A stretch of DNA of 64,000 nt from Amycolatopsis coloradensis (GTDB lineage Bacteria > Actinomycetota > Actinomycetes > Mycobacteriales > Pseudonocardiaceae), in contig NZ_MQUQ01000031.1 in NCBI RefSeq assembly GCF_001953865.1, positions 1 to 64,000 of the forward strand, in the 5' to 3' direction. Made by a program: the position numbers and the translations under genes. Positions 40,738 to 49,513 of this stretch are shown one piece after another (the first letter of the stretch is position 1; each line of letters opens with the position of its first letter). A model generated the notes under the pieces. It ran no database searches, was not told where the DNA came from, and worked only from the letters and a program-made list of their open reading frames with translations.

Positions 40738-40751
40738 TATTAGGTTCATTT
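40738..40751 (-). promoter_or_regulatory. TGAACCTAATA operator-like site, copy B
   Basis: On the minus strand AAATGAACCTAATA; with copy C it forms an inverted pair 39 bp apart around the promoter of the EspR-like gene. Confidence 0.65.
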
Positions 40752-40777
40752 GACAAAGTTGCATGTTCGTCTAGTCT
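40750..40777 (+). promoter_or_regulatory. Rightward promoter TTGACA-16-TAGTCT
   Basis: TTGACA (40750-40755) and TAGTCT (40772-40777), partly inside the operator arms of copy B. It could serve the gene at 41128. Confidence 0.45.
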
Positions 40778-40790
40778 CGGCAGCGATGAT

Positions 40791-40804
40791 AAATGAACCT
40801 AATA
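40791..40804 (+). promoter_or_regulatory. TGAACCTAATA operator-like site, copy C
   Basis: AAATGAACCTAATA, exact inverse of copy B over 14 bp and related to copy A at 18924-18944. Confidence 0.65.
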
Positions 40805-41127
40805 CTCTTGGGAAGGGTATTCGGTGCCCATCATCGACACACGCAGCAACGGCAGGCGGCACGACCAGCGAAGACACCACCCCGGGCTCACCGCAGCGGG
40901 CCCACCGCAGCGACACGGCTGGTGCCGCCTGACTGTCGAGTCGTCCACCGGCCCGTGGGGCGGTACCGGTGGGCTCCAGCAGGACCGCGACGCCCCGCGG
41001 TCCGAGGCGGCCACCGGCAGATGGGGACCACCCACCCATCCGGATCCCTCTGCCGGTGGCCACCGCCCGATTATCCGGCTGATGCACCGTGCATCGCCGA
41101 GGGGACACAGAACCTCGGGGGAGGACC

Positions 41128-41979
41128 ATGTCACCGCACACCTGGCGCCGACGGCGCCACCATCTCGAACTCCACCTCGCCGACGGCCGCGTCGAGCACG
41201 TGCCCGTGCCGGTCGACGGCCTGCTCACCAACACGCCCGGCGCCCTGACCACCGACGCCGCCGCCGACCTCCTGCACCTCGACGGAACACTTCAGGCGCT
41301 GGCCTGGACACTGCGCCTCAAAAGCGAGACCGCCGCCCGGACCCTGATCCAGCTCCGCGCGGGAAGTCGCCCCCGATCGGTCGACTCGCTGCCCGCCGGT
41401 AGCGATCCGCTCACCTACGCGACCACCGAACACGCCCTGCGCGTGGAGCAGCTCGACAACGTCGAGATCACCGCCATGACCCTGCGAGAGTTCGTCATCT
41501 GCCTCGACCTCGGTGGGCCGCTCGCCGAGGCGGCGGACGGATGGCAGCGCGACCCCGCGCCGCCCGCCGGCGTCGAGGCCTTCGTCGACGCGGACCACTT
41601 CATCGCCGCCGAGCCGCGCCGCGCCCAGCGCGCCGTCTGGGGCGGCACCGTCCTCGACGGCGTCGAGGTATGGGGAACGCAGTGGCGCAGGGAACCCGAC
41701 GACCGTCCCGGGCACCTCGAGCCCTACGGCATCGTCGGCACCTGGGCCCTCGGCTACCTCCCCGCCACGCAGGAGCTCTACGCCGTCCGGCGCGAAACCG
41801 GCCAGCCCCGCACCGTGTGGCTCCTCGGCCGCGGCTTCGCCGTCATCGAGGACGTCGCCGACGTCCTCGCGCCGATCCTGCCGACCATGCGCCGCCCGAA
41901 CTCCCTCCTCTACGCCGCCGACGCCGTGCGCGCCTCCCGTCGGCCCCGCCTCGTCCATCCACCGGGCGGCACCGGGTGA
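41128..41979 (+). CDS. Hypothetical protein
   Basis: This 283-residue protein has ATG behind GGGGGAGGACC. It is Arg/His-rich at the start (SPHTWRRRRHHLELHLADGR), then mixed alpha/beta with acidic patches (EAFVDADHFIAAEPRRAQRAVWGG and HLEPYGIVGTWALGYLP). No motif for catalysis is evident. Its stop codon is the TGA of palindrome copy 30. It may be a cargo protein controlled by the EspR-like regulator. Confidence 0.65.
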   Translation: MSPHTWRRRRHHLELHLADGRVEHVPVPVDGLLTNTPGALTTDAAADLLHLDGTLQALAWTLRLKSETAARTLIQLRAGSRPRSVDSLPAGSDPLTYATTEHALRVEQLDNVEITAMTLREFVICLDLGGPLAEAADGWQRDPAPPAGVEAFVDADHFIAAEPRRAQRAVWGGTVLDGVEVWGTQWRREPDDRPGHLEPYGIVGTWALGYLPATQELYAVRRETGQPRTVWLLGRGFAVIEDVADVLAPILPTMRRPNSLLYAADAVRASRRPRLVHPPGGTG

Positions 41980-41993
41980 TGCACGCTGGATCA
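41977..41993 (+). repeat. 17-bp palindrome, copy 30
   Basis: TGATGCACGCTGGATCA. TGA is the stop of the gene at 41128-41979. Confidence 0.85.
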
Positions 41994-42117
41994 CCCCTCC
42001 GAACCTGAGCGCGCCCCGCTTCCCCGGCGGCGAAGCTCCCCACTCGTCGCCGCGCCCGTTCCGCAGGCCGGGCGCGGCGACGGCCCTCTCCGCACCCCTT
42101 CAGCCTCTCCCGCATAA

Positions 42118-42149
42118 AAGAGCGGATTAAACCGGCTTCCCTTTTTAGA
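42118..42149 (+). terminator. Weak terminator-like element
   Basis: A short AGCGG ... CCGGCT stem with a bulge is followed by CCCTTTTTAG. It lies in a 510-bp, AT-richer stretch (41994-42490) that holds no convincing gene. Confidence 0.35.
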
Positions 42150-42490
42150 ACCGAAAGCATTCGGCACACCCGCCTGACCTAGGTCGGACGGGCCATTGTC
42201 ATGCCCGAAAAATGTGTCGAAAACAGGTGCGAAATATTCTCCCGAATAGCTTGACGAACCACAATTTCGGCCTGCATCGTAGGTCTCATCAGCAACACAG
42301 GCGCTGATCGCGGGACGTCACAGCAGTCCCGGACCATGGCAGGCGCGGGCAGGTTGGGGAACCTGCGCAATACCGCCCAGCCCGCAAGAAGTATTTCGCC
42401 GCCAGAGGAAACGCGCGGTGAAACCTCTTGTTTATGGCACTTGTGACGTCTCTGCGAATCCATGTTATGGATATTCGCAAGGGAGAGAGA

Positions 42491-43003
42491 ATGAAGCTGT
42501 TATCGCAGCGGGCGAAGATCGGCGTGGCCGGTGCTATCGCTTGTGCCAGTTTGGCGGGAGGTACCGGGCTCGCCGAGGCGGCACCGGCACCGGCCGCTTC
42601 GCACGCCGCCGCCGCCGAGGGCCAGGCGGACGCGGTCAGTATTCCGGTGAAGATCTCCGGCGGGATCACCCTCGCCCGTGACCAGCACGGCCCTCGTCCG
42701 GGCAGCAACGTCCCGCCACCGGCGGCGGGCCCCAAGGGGCAGATGAGCACGATGGCGGGCTACCAGTGGTTCCCCGGACGCAGCAACAGCGCCACCGGTG
42801 TCCGGATCCGCGCCACGGCTCCATCGGGCACGGTGCGCGGCCACCTGCCCCCGTACTCCCACCTGTGGATCTGGTGCGAGCACCCCGCCGGAGGCACCTG
42901 GTGGAACTGGATCGCCTACAACACCGGCAGCCGCTGGATCTACGGCTACGTCAACTTCAACTACACCTACCTGTCCCCGCCCCGGTCGCTCCCGCGCTGC
43001 TGA
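42491..43003 (+). CDS. Secreted SH3-like protein
   Basis: This 170-residue protein has ATG behind GGGAGAGAGA. A signal peptide (residues 1-30, ending GLAEAAPA) is followed by an Ala/Gly/Pro-rich stretch, then from residue 95 a compact aromatic domain (GVRIRATAPSGTVRGHLPPYSHLWIWCEHPAGGTWWNWIAYNTGSRWIYGYVNF) of the bacterial SH3 type. Such domains bind cell-wall peptides or partners. It is followed by a second small secreted protein. Confidence 0.65.
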   Translation: MKLLSQRAKIGVAGAIACASLAGGTGLAEAAPAPAASHAAAAEGQADAVSIPVKISGGITLARDQHGPRPGSNVPPPAAGPKGQMSTMAGYQWFPGRSNSATGVRIRATAPSGTVRGHLPPYSHLWIWCEHPAGGTWWNWIAYNTGSRWIYGYVNFNYTYLSPPRSLPRC

Positions 43004-43103
43004 CCTGCGCCCGCAGTGACGCGCACTTCGCGCAGTGACCTGCGCTATCGCGAGCTCGCACACCCCGCGACTCCCCATTACCGCTTTTCCTGGAGGTACC
43101 TCA

Positions 43104-43316
43104 ATGTCCCGCACTCTCGCCCGCCGAACCGTCGCCGGTCTCTTCCTCGGTGCGGTCGTCACCGGCGCCGGCCTCGCCGCCGCCGGAACCGCGCTCGCCG
43201 ATACCCCGGGCACCGCGAGCGGTCCCGCCTCGTACCTGCACGGCGTCGGCACCACCGGCGCCGCGCCGGACGGCACCCGTATCACGTTCAGCACGCCGGA
43301 TAGCCGCGAGCTGTAG
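43104..43316 (+). CDS. Small secreted peptide
   Basis: This 70-residue protein has ATG behind TGGAGG. The signal peptide (residues 1-33, ending AGTALADT) is followed by a short mature part (SGPASYLHGVGTTGAAPDGTR ...). It ends before the hairpin at 43331. It may act outside the cell with the SH3-like protein. Function unknown. Confidence 0.6.
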   Translation: MSRTLARRTVAGLFLGAVVTGAGLAAAGTALADTPGTASGPASYLHGVGTTGAAPDGTRITFSTPDSREL

Positions 43317-43330
43317 CCGATACCCGAGCG

Positions 43331-43360
43331 GCCGCGCGGCGGAGTTGTCCGCCGCGCGGC
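43331..43360. terminator. 13-bp perfect hairpin
   Basis: GCCGCGCGGCGGA pairs exactly with TCCGCCGCGCGGC around GTTG, 14 bp after the stop of the small secreted protein. It is T-less. Confidence 0.6.
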
Positions 43361-43384
43361 CCACCCCGGCCGGAAGACACGACG

Positions 43385-44230
43385 ATGACCACGACCACGA
43401 TCCACGCTGCATCACCTCCCCGCCCCCGGATCAGCAGTTTCCGCCGCCATGTCCGCAGGCTGCACCGGCTGTCTTTCGCGGCCGCACAGGGTGATCAGCC
43501 GACCCAAGCGCATTTCATCCAGGCCTACGCGCGGGAGATGATCGTCGACGGCGTCCCGCTCGACCTCACCGTCCGGGGCGCCCTGCTCGACCACGCGCAA
43601 CGCCAGCGCCTGCCCGCCGGGCACCTCGAGGTCCCGGACCGCGCGCTGGTCCGCGCGGAGTTCAGTTTCTGGTGGCACCTCACGCTCGAGCTGCTCGGCG
43701 CCGCCTACACCGGCCAGCGCCAGGCCCTGCCCTCCCGCGCCGAACTCGACGGCCTCATGTACGCCAGCGGCGGCAACCCCGCCATGTCCCCGTTCAGCCC
43801 CGAGGAGATGGGCCCGCTTGCGCGGACGATCGGCTTCTATCGACGGACCGACCTCGGAACCGATCCCGGGGACGTCGTCGAGGGGCTCCTCCTCGCATCG
43901 ATCATCCGCGTCGAGCACGGGTTCCAGGGGCGCGGTGAGCGCTACCCGGCGCGGCCGTGCACCGACGGCGGCGACCCGCACCGTTCACGGTTCCTCCGCC
44001 GCTGCCAGGCCGCGCGGGACAACTTCCGCGCAAGCCAGGCCGATGTGGACGATCGGATCTACCGGGCACTCTGCCGCCGCCTCGACCGGCTTGACACCGG
44101 CGACCCGGTCCACCACGCCTACCGCGCGCTGATCGAGGACTACAACCGCCACCACCCCGACGAGCCGGTCAACCGGCTCCACGTCCCCGCCGACACCTTC
44201 CCCGCCGACCCGGCCCCCGCCGCGGCGTAG
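43385..44230 (+). CDS. Hypothetical protein with palindrome in N-terminus
   Basis: This 281-residue protein has ATG behind GGAAGACAC. Residues 6-11 (IHAASP) come from a palindrome copy. The body is helical and polar, with RRHVRRLHRLSFAAAQG and WWHLTLELLGAAYTGQRQ. No enzymatic motif was recognised. It precedes the GP88-like gene and may be phage-derived, as that gene is. Confidence 0.55.
   Translation: MTTTTIHAASPPRPRISSFRRHVRRLHRLSFAAAQGDQPTQAHFIQAYAREMIVDGVPLDLTVRGALLDHAQRQRLPAGHLEVPDRALVRAEFSFWWHLTLELLGAAYTGQRQALPSRAELDGLMYASGGNPAMSPFSPEEMGPLARTIGFYRRTDLGTDPGDVVEGLLLASIIRVEHGFQGRGERYPARPCTDGGDPHRSRFLRRCQAARDNFRASQADVDDRIYRALCRRLDRLDTGDPVHHAYRALIEDYNRHHPDEPVNRLHVPADTFPADPAPAAA
43398..43414 (-). 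repeat. 17-bp palindrome, copy 31
   Basis: CGATCCACGCTGCATCA in codons 5-10 of the gene at 43385, read as IHAAS. Confidence 0.85.
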
Positions 44231-44235
44231 CCCGG

Positions 44236-44252
44236 CGATCCAGCCTGCATCA
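44236..44252 (-). repeat. 17-bp palindrome, copy 32
   Basis: CGATCCAGCCTGCATCA, 6 bp past the stop of the gene at 43385. Confidence 0.85.
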
Positions 44253-44327
44253 CCCCACCGTCCACGCCGCGCACGACGGGCGACTTGCGCACCGGAATAC
44301 CTTCCGCCGCACCAGGAAGCCCGCCCC

Positions 44328-45218
44328 GTGACCGACACACCACCCACCCGACACCCGAGGACCCTGCTCAGGAACGGAAACCGGCGGCTCGCCGCCCTCA
44401 ACGTCTACACCTGGACGATCCCCGCGCTCTCCGCGCGGATCGACGGCGTCACGATCCGCACCTGCCCCGCCGCCGGAGTCTGCGCCAAAGGCGCTTGCTA
44501 CGCCCTTGCCGGAACGTATCGCTGGTCCAACGTCCGCCAAGCCCACGAGGCGAACCTTCGTTTCGTGGTCACCGACCCGGAAGGATGGGAACGCGCGATG
44601 ATCACCGAACTCGCCGCCCCGAAGTTCCGGGGCGCCTGGGTGCGCCTGCACGACGCCGGCGACTTCTTCTCCGACGACTACACCCGCGCCTGGATGCGGA
44701 TCATGCGCACCGCCCCGGACACCCGTTTCTACGCCTATACAAAAGAAGTCCGGCGGCTACGCGAACTCGTCGAGCCCGACCCGCCCCCGAACTTCGCGTG
44801 GCGCTTCTCCTTCGGCGGCCGCGAAGACCACCTCATCCGCGACGGCGACCGGGTCGCCGACGTCTTCCCCGACGACGACGCGATCCCCGGCGGATGGCGT
44901 AGCCAGCGCGGCGACGACCTCATCGCCGCCGACGACACCGCCCTCGTCGCGATCCCCGCGAACAACCTCCCCGCAGCCCGCCGCGCCCAAGGTGACCGCA
45001 CCTTCTCCCAATGGCAGGCCGAGGACGACGCCGCCCGCGGCCGCCCCCACTGCACCGACCGCGTCGACCGCGCCCTCCACACCCAGCCCCGGCGCGGCCC
45101 GCGCTCCCTGATCCAGCCTGCATCACCACACCGCGCCACACCCCATCTCGCCACGAGCACCGGCGAACCCGACCCCGCCACCGGGGAACTCACCACGGAA
45201 AGGAGGCCACCGAGCTAG
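44328..45218 (+). CDS. GP88-like phage protein
   Basis: This 296-residue protein starts at GTG. The cysteine cluster TCPAAGVCAKGACYALAGTYRW and RLHDAGDFFSDDYTRAWMRIMR are typical of the mycobacteriophage gene-product-88 family. Its function is unknown, but the cluster suggests a bound metal or iron-sulphur centre. Residues around 252-257 (IQPASP) come from a palindrome copy in the C-terminal tail. It suggests that this part of the element came from a phage. Confidence 0.7.
   Translation: MTDTPPTRHPRTLLRNGNRRLAALNVYTWTIPALSARIDGVTIRTCPAAGVCAKGACYALAGTYRWSNVRQAHEANLRFVVTDPEGWERAMITELAAPKFRGAWVRLHDAGDFFSDDYTRAWMRIMRTAPDTRFYAYTKEVRRLRELVEPDPPPNFAWRFSFGGREDHLIRDGDRVADVFPDDDAIPGGWRSQRGDDLIAADDTALVAIPANNLPAARRAQGDRTFSQWQAEDDAARGRPHCTDRVDRALHTQPRRGPRSLIQPASPHRATPHLATSTGEPDPATGELTTERRPPS
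45109..45125 (-). repeat. 17-bp palindrome, copy 33
   Basis: TGATCCAGCCTGCATCA near the 3' end of the GP88-like gene, read as LIQPAS. Confidence 0.9.
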
Positions 45219-45372
45219 CAGCGGCCGCGCGGCACCAGCGAACCGCGAGAGCCGCCCGTATACCCCCCTCATCGGGCGCCGCCGTGACCCTCACGGCCCG
45301 CACCGCCGTTCGCGGACCCTCACCGCGCGGCCGCCGCTCACCCTCGAACCGCCCCCGACCCGGGAACCAGCC

Positions 45373-45960
45373 ATGATCACCACCAGCCCCGCCCCAGACC
45401 TCGACTACGACCTCGCGCGCCTCGCCCGCATGGTCCGCGCCGCACCCGGCATCCTCGACGCCCTCACCTGGTGGGCCGGATTCCCCCTGCACACCCAGCA
45501 GGCCACCGAGCCCGTCACCGAAGCCCTCGACCACGCCGACGCCCCACTGCTCGACCTGCCACCCGGAACACCCGTGCTCCGGCGCACCACCCGCCTCACC
45601 GCCGCCATGACCACGCCCATCCTCATCGCCGCCACCGTGACCGAGCTGGTCGCCGAACCCGCCCTACGACTCGACGTCACCGCCCGCCGCGCCCTGCACG
45701 ACGGCGGGCAGCTCATCGAATCCCTCATCGACGGCCTCCACCGCGCCGCCTACCTGGTCACCCGCCCGCAGATCGGGCACCACTACGACGAAGACGGCAC
45801 CACCCCCGTGATCATCAGCCGCGCCGTCCTCAGCGCCGCCGGGCGGCCAGTCGCCCTCACCACCGAAACCGTCCGGCGGCAGCTCCTCACCCGCCGCGCC
45901 CCCGGCGTCCTCCCCCACTACGCCGCCCACCTCCCCACCCCCACCCAGGCCGCACGATGA
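45373..45960 (+). CDS. Hypothetical protein, UTRA-like
   Basis: This 195-residue protein has ATG at 45373. Residues 60-165 (PVLRRTTRLTAAMTTPILIAATVTELVAEPALRLDV) loosely resemble the ligand-binding UTRA fold of GntR-type regulators, without an HTH. It would then be a small-molecule binder. It overlaps the MFS gene by 4 bp (ATGA), so the two act together, perhaps in transport control. Confidence 0.45.
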   Translation: MITTSPAPDLDYDLARLARMVRAAPGILDALTWWAGFPLHTQQATEPVTEALDHADAPLLDLPPGTPVLRRTTRLTAAMTTPILIAATVTELVAEPALRLDVTARRALHDGGQLIESLIDGLHRAAYLVTRPQIGHHYDEDGTTPVIISRAVLSAAGRPVALTTETVRRQLLTRRAPGVLPHYAAHLPTPTQAAR

Positions 45961-47213
45961 CCACCCGGACCATCGTCCCCGCCACCTACGCCCTCGCGGC
46001 CGCCACCGTCGCCACCGGCGCCGCCAACCACGCCGTCACCGGCCTCATGCCCGCGCTCGTCGACGACCTGCACCTGTCCATCGCCATCGTCGGCCAGCTG
46101 AGCACCGCGTTCGGCCTCGCCTCCGGGCTCGCCGCACCCATCATCGGCATCCTCACCGCGCATTGGTCCCGCCGCCGCGTCCTGCTCGCCGGACTGCTGC
46201 TGACCGTCGCCGGAAACGCCGTCGCCGCCGTCGCGCCCGGCTTCGGACTCCTCATCGCCGCCCGGATCCTTGCCGGGCTCGGCAGCGCCGCCGCCATGGC
46301 GGCCGCGCTCGGCCAGGCCGCGGAACTCAACGCGCCCGAACGCCGCGCCCGTGCGATGGCCGTCGTGATCGGCGGCTTGACGCTCGCCCTCGCGATCGCG
46401 CCACCTCTGGCCGCGCTCGCCGCCGCCCACCACGGGCCCGCCCCCGTCTTCGCCGCGCTCACCGCGCTAGCCGTCCTCGCGCTCGCCGTCGCCCGGACCG
46501 TCCTGCCCGAGCAAGCTCCCGACGCCGCGCCCGTCCCGTTCGCCGGGCACCTCCGCGCGATCACGCTCCCCGGAATCCGCCCCGTTCTCGCGGCGAAATT
46601 CCTCATGGCCACCGCCGCATTCATGGTTCAGACCTATTTGACAAACCTTGTTTCATCGTACTCACCTGTGCACATTCTGGCCGCCTACGGAGCCGGGGCC
46701 ATCCTCGGAACACGACTCGGCGGACGCGCCGCCGACCGACACGGCCCGCGCACCGCAGCGTCCGCAGCGATCACCCTGCAAGCCCTCACCCTCGCCGCCT
46801 GGCCCCTCACCGCGCACACAGCAGCCGCCGTCACACTCCCCTTCGCCGCCGGACTCGCGTTCTGGAGTGCACAACCCGCCTACGTCCGCCAACTCGCCGA
46901 CGCCGCCCGCGACCAGGCCCCCGCCGTCCTCGCGATCGACTCCGGAGTGATGTTCGCCGGAATCGCCGCCGGAGGCCTCACCGGCGCTGCCCAGCCTGTC
47001 GAGACCTTCGCGGTATCACTGCCCGTGTCAGGCGTGGTTCTCTCTGTAGTCGCGTTTGGTTGCTTGTACCTGCGAGGGCCACGCGACCGAAGAACCCATG
47101 GTGACCAGGGTCGACGCGCGGAAGAGCCTGGAAAAAAGGTCCGAAAAACTCCGCGAGTTCTTGAGCGTGTCGCATTTTCCGGCCGGAAAAATGCGATAGA
47201 AAGATCACCATGA
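45957..47213 (+). CDS. MFS transporter, drug-efflux type
   Basis: This 418-residue protein has a start coupled to the preceding gene. About twelve membrane helices and the phrase LTAHWSRRRVLLAGLLLTVAGNAVAAVAPGF fit the major facilitator superfamily of AraJ/drug-efflux type. A basic C-terminal tail (about 35 residues) may be an extension into the downstream regulatory region, since the palindrome at 47171 lies within it. Substrate unknown. Confidence 0.85.
   Translation: MTTRTIVPATYALAAATVATGAANHAVTGLMPALVDDLHLSIAIVGQLSTAFGLASGLAAPIIGILTAHWSRRRVLLAGLLLTVAGNAVAAVAPGFGLLIAARILAGLGSAAAMAAALGQAAELNAPERRARAMAVVIGGLTLALAIAPPLAALAAAHHGPAPVFAALTALAVLALAVARTVLPEQAPDAAPVPFAGHLRAITLPGIRPVLAAKFLMATAAFMVQTYLTNLVSSYSPVHILAAYGAGAILGTRLGGRAADRHGPRTAASAAITLQALTLAAWPLTAHTAAAVTLPFAAGLAFWSAQPAYVRQLADAARDQAPAVLAIDSGVMFAGIAAGGLTGAAQPVETFAVSLPVSGVVLSVVAFGCLYLRGPRDRRTHGDQGRRAEEPGKKVRKTPRVLERVAFSGRKNAIERSP
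47171..47195. promoter_or_regulatory. Operator-like palindrome before the small HTH gene
   Basis: CGCATTTTCCGG pairs with CCGGAAAAATGCG (one extra A), 15 bp upstream of the start at 47210. It is a good autoregulation site for the short DNA-binding protein. Confidence 0.55.
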
Positions 47214-47428
47214 GTACGCGTAAGCCCTCCGCATCCCCGGCCAAGCCTGGGCGGCCGTCGAAGGACTACGAGACCGAACTCAAGTTCGGCACGTATGCCC
47301 ATCTCAAGGCTGGAGTGAAGACCCTCGCCAAGGCCTCCGGGATGAGCGTGCCCGAACTCCTCAACTCGCTCGTTGAACGCGAGATCAAAGCCAACCCGCA
47401 GGGGGTGTTCCTCAAAGCAGCGTCGTGA
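47210..47428 (+). CDS. Small RHH/HTH-type DNA-binding protein
   Basis: This 72-residue basic protein has a start coupled to the MFS stop. Residues 25-60 (GTYAHLKAGVKTLAKASGMSVPELLNSLVEREI) suit a ribbon-helix-helix or short HTH, as in CopG-type plasmid repressors. A palindrome just upstream supports self-repression. It lies before the replication-like gene and may control plasmid copy number (inference). Confidence 0.6.
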   Translation: MSTRKPSASPAKPGRPSKDYETELKFGTYAHLKAGVKTLAKASGMSVPELLNSLVEREIKANPQGVFLKAAS

Positions 47429-47490
47429 TCACTGGCCCGGACGGGCCGACCGACTAACTGAAGAGCAGCACCGGCACCCGGAAAGACAAA

Positions 47491-47511
47491 ACCCGCCCTC
47501 TTGGGGCGGGT
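47491..47511. terminator. Terminator-like hairpin
   Basis: ACCCGCCC pairs with GGGCGGGT around TCTTG. An A tract (AAAA) on the left gives a U tract for leftward transcripts. The next 130 bp hold no gene. Confidence 0.55.
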
Positions 47512-47641
47512 GACAGCGGACGGGGGACCGAGGACACATCGGCTATTGGCGTAGCCGGGTCCTCTTCTTCTGTTGCGCGCTTCTCCGGGCCGACTGTTAG
47601 AGCAGTCAACTACCGGTGCCCCTGTACCCAGGAGGCTTGCC

Positions 47642-47824
47642 TTGGACGGCAGCTTTCAGGGTAGCGCACGCCCTTCACACATTTCCAGCACTTCCCCCGA
47701 CGACACGCGGACGGACTATGCCGTCATCCGTGATGCCGTCGGCATCAGGGCCGATGGTGCGCTCATCGACCCTGCCCACCATGCCCGGTCACACGTGCAC
47801 GCTGACCAGGCCATTCCGGCATGA
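47642..47824 (+). CDS. Small hypothetical protein with TTG start
   Basis: This 60-residue frame has a TTG start preceded by AGGAGG at 7-bp spacing, which decides the start. Its stop overlaps the next ATG (ATGA), so it is coupled to the replication-like gene. It contains TDYAVIRDAVGIRADGAL. It may be a small replication accessory or leader. Confidence 0.45.
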   Translation: MDGSFQGSARPSHISSTSPDDTRTDYAVIRDAVGIRADGALIDPAHHARSHVHADQAIPA

Positions 47825-49422
47825 CCACCGCCGAATGGCTCCCGCACGCCGAGGCATGGCCCCCGCATGGCACCGACGAACTCGCCGACGCCGCCGATCC
47901 ACACGATCAACACGGAAACGTCTTCGCCGACGAGAAGGGCCTTGTCGACCGCACCCTGATGACCCTCGGTGTGCGGTGGACGAAGTTGCGCTGGATGCCC
48001 CGCAGCATCCGGATGCGGCTCTTCCGCGAGATCGTCGGCCGCCGCGACACGATGCCGTCCGGAGCCCGAACCTGCTGGGAAGGCGCCACGGTGTGGCTGG
48101 ACGAGGTCCACGCCCTCATCGACGCCCAGCCCTGGCAACAACGCCGCCGAGACACCTGGACCGCCGTCGCGCAGCTCCTCGCCGAATCCACCCGCGACGG
48201 AATGCGTCCCCTCACCGAGATCAGCCACGAGGCGATCGCCACCGCGCTCGACGTCTCCGACCGCTACGTCCACACCATCACGCGATGGCTCATCGAGCGC
48301 CGACTACTCGGACAACTGCTCTCCGGGACCAGGTTCCCGCGCATGGACATTCCCCAAGACGAGACCCGCGCCGAACACCGCGCCCGCCTCGCCCGCGAGA
48401 AGGCAGCCGAACAGGCCCGCCGCCGCCAGCGGGAACACGCCTTCGCCCAAGCCCGCGCCGAACTCGACGCCGTCCGCGACGGCCTCCCCGTGCCACCGTC
48501 CGAACTGGACCCCTACCGCGAATTCCGCGCCGCACAACAAGGAAACGCCGAGCCTCCCACGCTGATCAACCTCGCCAGCGTCTACGAACTCCGCCTGCCC
48601 GACGACACTCCCCCGCCACCGGAACCGACCAACGTGATCTCCCTCAGCGATGCCCGCCAGCGACGCCTAGCCTCCGGAACCTCCACCGTGGACCCGCACG
48701 GCGACAGCCACACAGCCGTGACCAGCGGGAATCCCGTCGGTCCAAAAAGTTCTAGCCCAACGCCTTTGGGGGAAGATTTAGGGGTTACTCCAGATAGACA
48801 GTGCAATGTGGATAAAAAGGGACGCGCTTCGCGCGGCTCAGACAAGAAGGGGTCGACTCGATTTAGCGGGTCACATCGAGAGGTAACACGGCTCTCAGTC
48901 GCTCAGCGGACCGCACAGGCCCTCTTACGGGGTCCTGTCGCGGGCTGGTGGGAACAAGACACCTCCCTGCCAGACAAGCTCACCCAGGGAGTCACCGCCG
49001 CATGGCTCGCGCGCGAGGTCGATCCCCTCGTGTCCGCCGGATGGGACCCGCTCGAACTCGCCTGGCACATCACAACCAAGGGCGGCCAGTGGTACTACCT
49101 CCCCACCCACATCCCCAACCCGCCCGGCTGGATCCGCGCATCCCTGCGCGCCGCTATTCCCGCTGTCCGGCCATCAGCGAAATGGGCAGCTGACGAGGCC
49201 GCCCGCGAAGGAGCCGAGCTAGCCGAAGAACGGGAAGACGAAGTGAGCCGCCATGCATGGCTGCGCAGCCTGCGCGAGACCGCCCAACAGCGTCGCCACG
49301 GCCGCGCCCGCCGCGCCGCCATCGACGCCTGCGACCTGTGCGACGAGGGCGGATGGCTGCCCGAGGAAGACGAAATCGGCGTCGTCCGGTGCAACCACGA
49401 CCCCGAAACCGGCGGCTGGTGA
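47821..49422 (+). CDS. Plasmid replication-initiation-like protein
   Basis: This 533-residue protein starts with ATG at 47821. Residues 120-165 carry a winged-helix/HTH-like segment (TEISHEAIATALDVSDRYVHTITRWLIERRLLGQL). A charged helix (residues 180-220, RARLAREKAAEQARRRQREHAF) follows, then a polar linker whose DNA is AT-rich and holds a DnaA box. A C-terminal domain has WWEQDTSLPDKL and CDLC. This order resembles actinobacterial replication proteins with an origin inside the gene. No closer family is claimed. Confidence 0.6.
   Translation: MTTAEWLPHAEAWPPHGTDELADAADPHDQHGNVFADEKGLVDRTLMTLGVRWTKLRWMPRSIRMRLFREIVGRRDTMPSGARTCWEGATVWLDEVHALIDAQPWQQRRRDTWTAVAQLLAESTRDGMRPLTEISHEAIATALDVSDRYVHTITRWLIERRLLGQLLSGTRFPRMDIPQDETRAEHRARLAREKAAEQARRRQREHAFAQARAELDAVRDGLPVPPSELDPYREFRAAQQGNAEPPTLINLASVYELRLPDDTPPPPEPTNVISLSDARQRRLASGTSTVDPHGDSHTAVTSGNPVGPKSSSPTPLGEDLGVTPDRQCNVDKKGRASRGSDKKGSTRFSGSHREVTRLSVAQRTAQALLRGPVAGWWEQDTSLPDKLTQGVTAAWLAREVDPLVSAGWDPLELAWHITTKGGQWYYLPTHIPNPPGWIRASLRAAIPAVRPSAKWAADEAAREGAELAEEREDEVSRHAWLRSLRETAQQRRHGRARRAAIDACDLCDEGGWLPEEDEIGVVRCNHDPETGGW
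48730..48900. other. oriV: Candidate replication origin inside the rep-like gene
   Basis: This stretch is markedly AT-richer than its surroundings (for example AAAAAGTTCTAGCCC, ATAAAAAGG). It contains a perfect DnaA box TGTGGATAA at 48807-48815 and, nearby, a GCGC-TTC-GCGC hairpin. The encoded linker is low-complexity, so the DNA rather than the protein may be under selection. It awaits test. Confidence 0.45.
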
Positions 49423-49513
49423 GGCCCTACGCCGGTGGTTCAACCATTCCGAATGGTTCGGACCACCAGCCCGCGGACCGCAGTGCCTGCTCGCGGTGAT
49501 CAGCGAGGCCGGA

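Noticed and set aside
40824..41402. A 192-codon frame upstream of and overlapping the 41128 gene
   Set aside because: Arg/Pro/His-rich in the overlapping part and lacking any motif. The 41128 frame has a strong SD and better composition.
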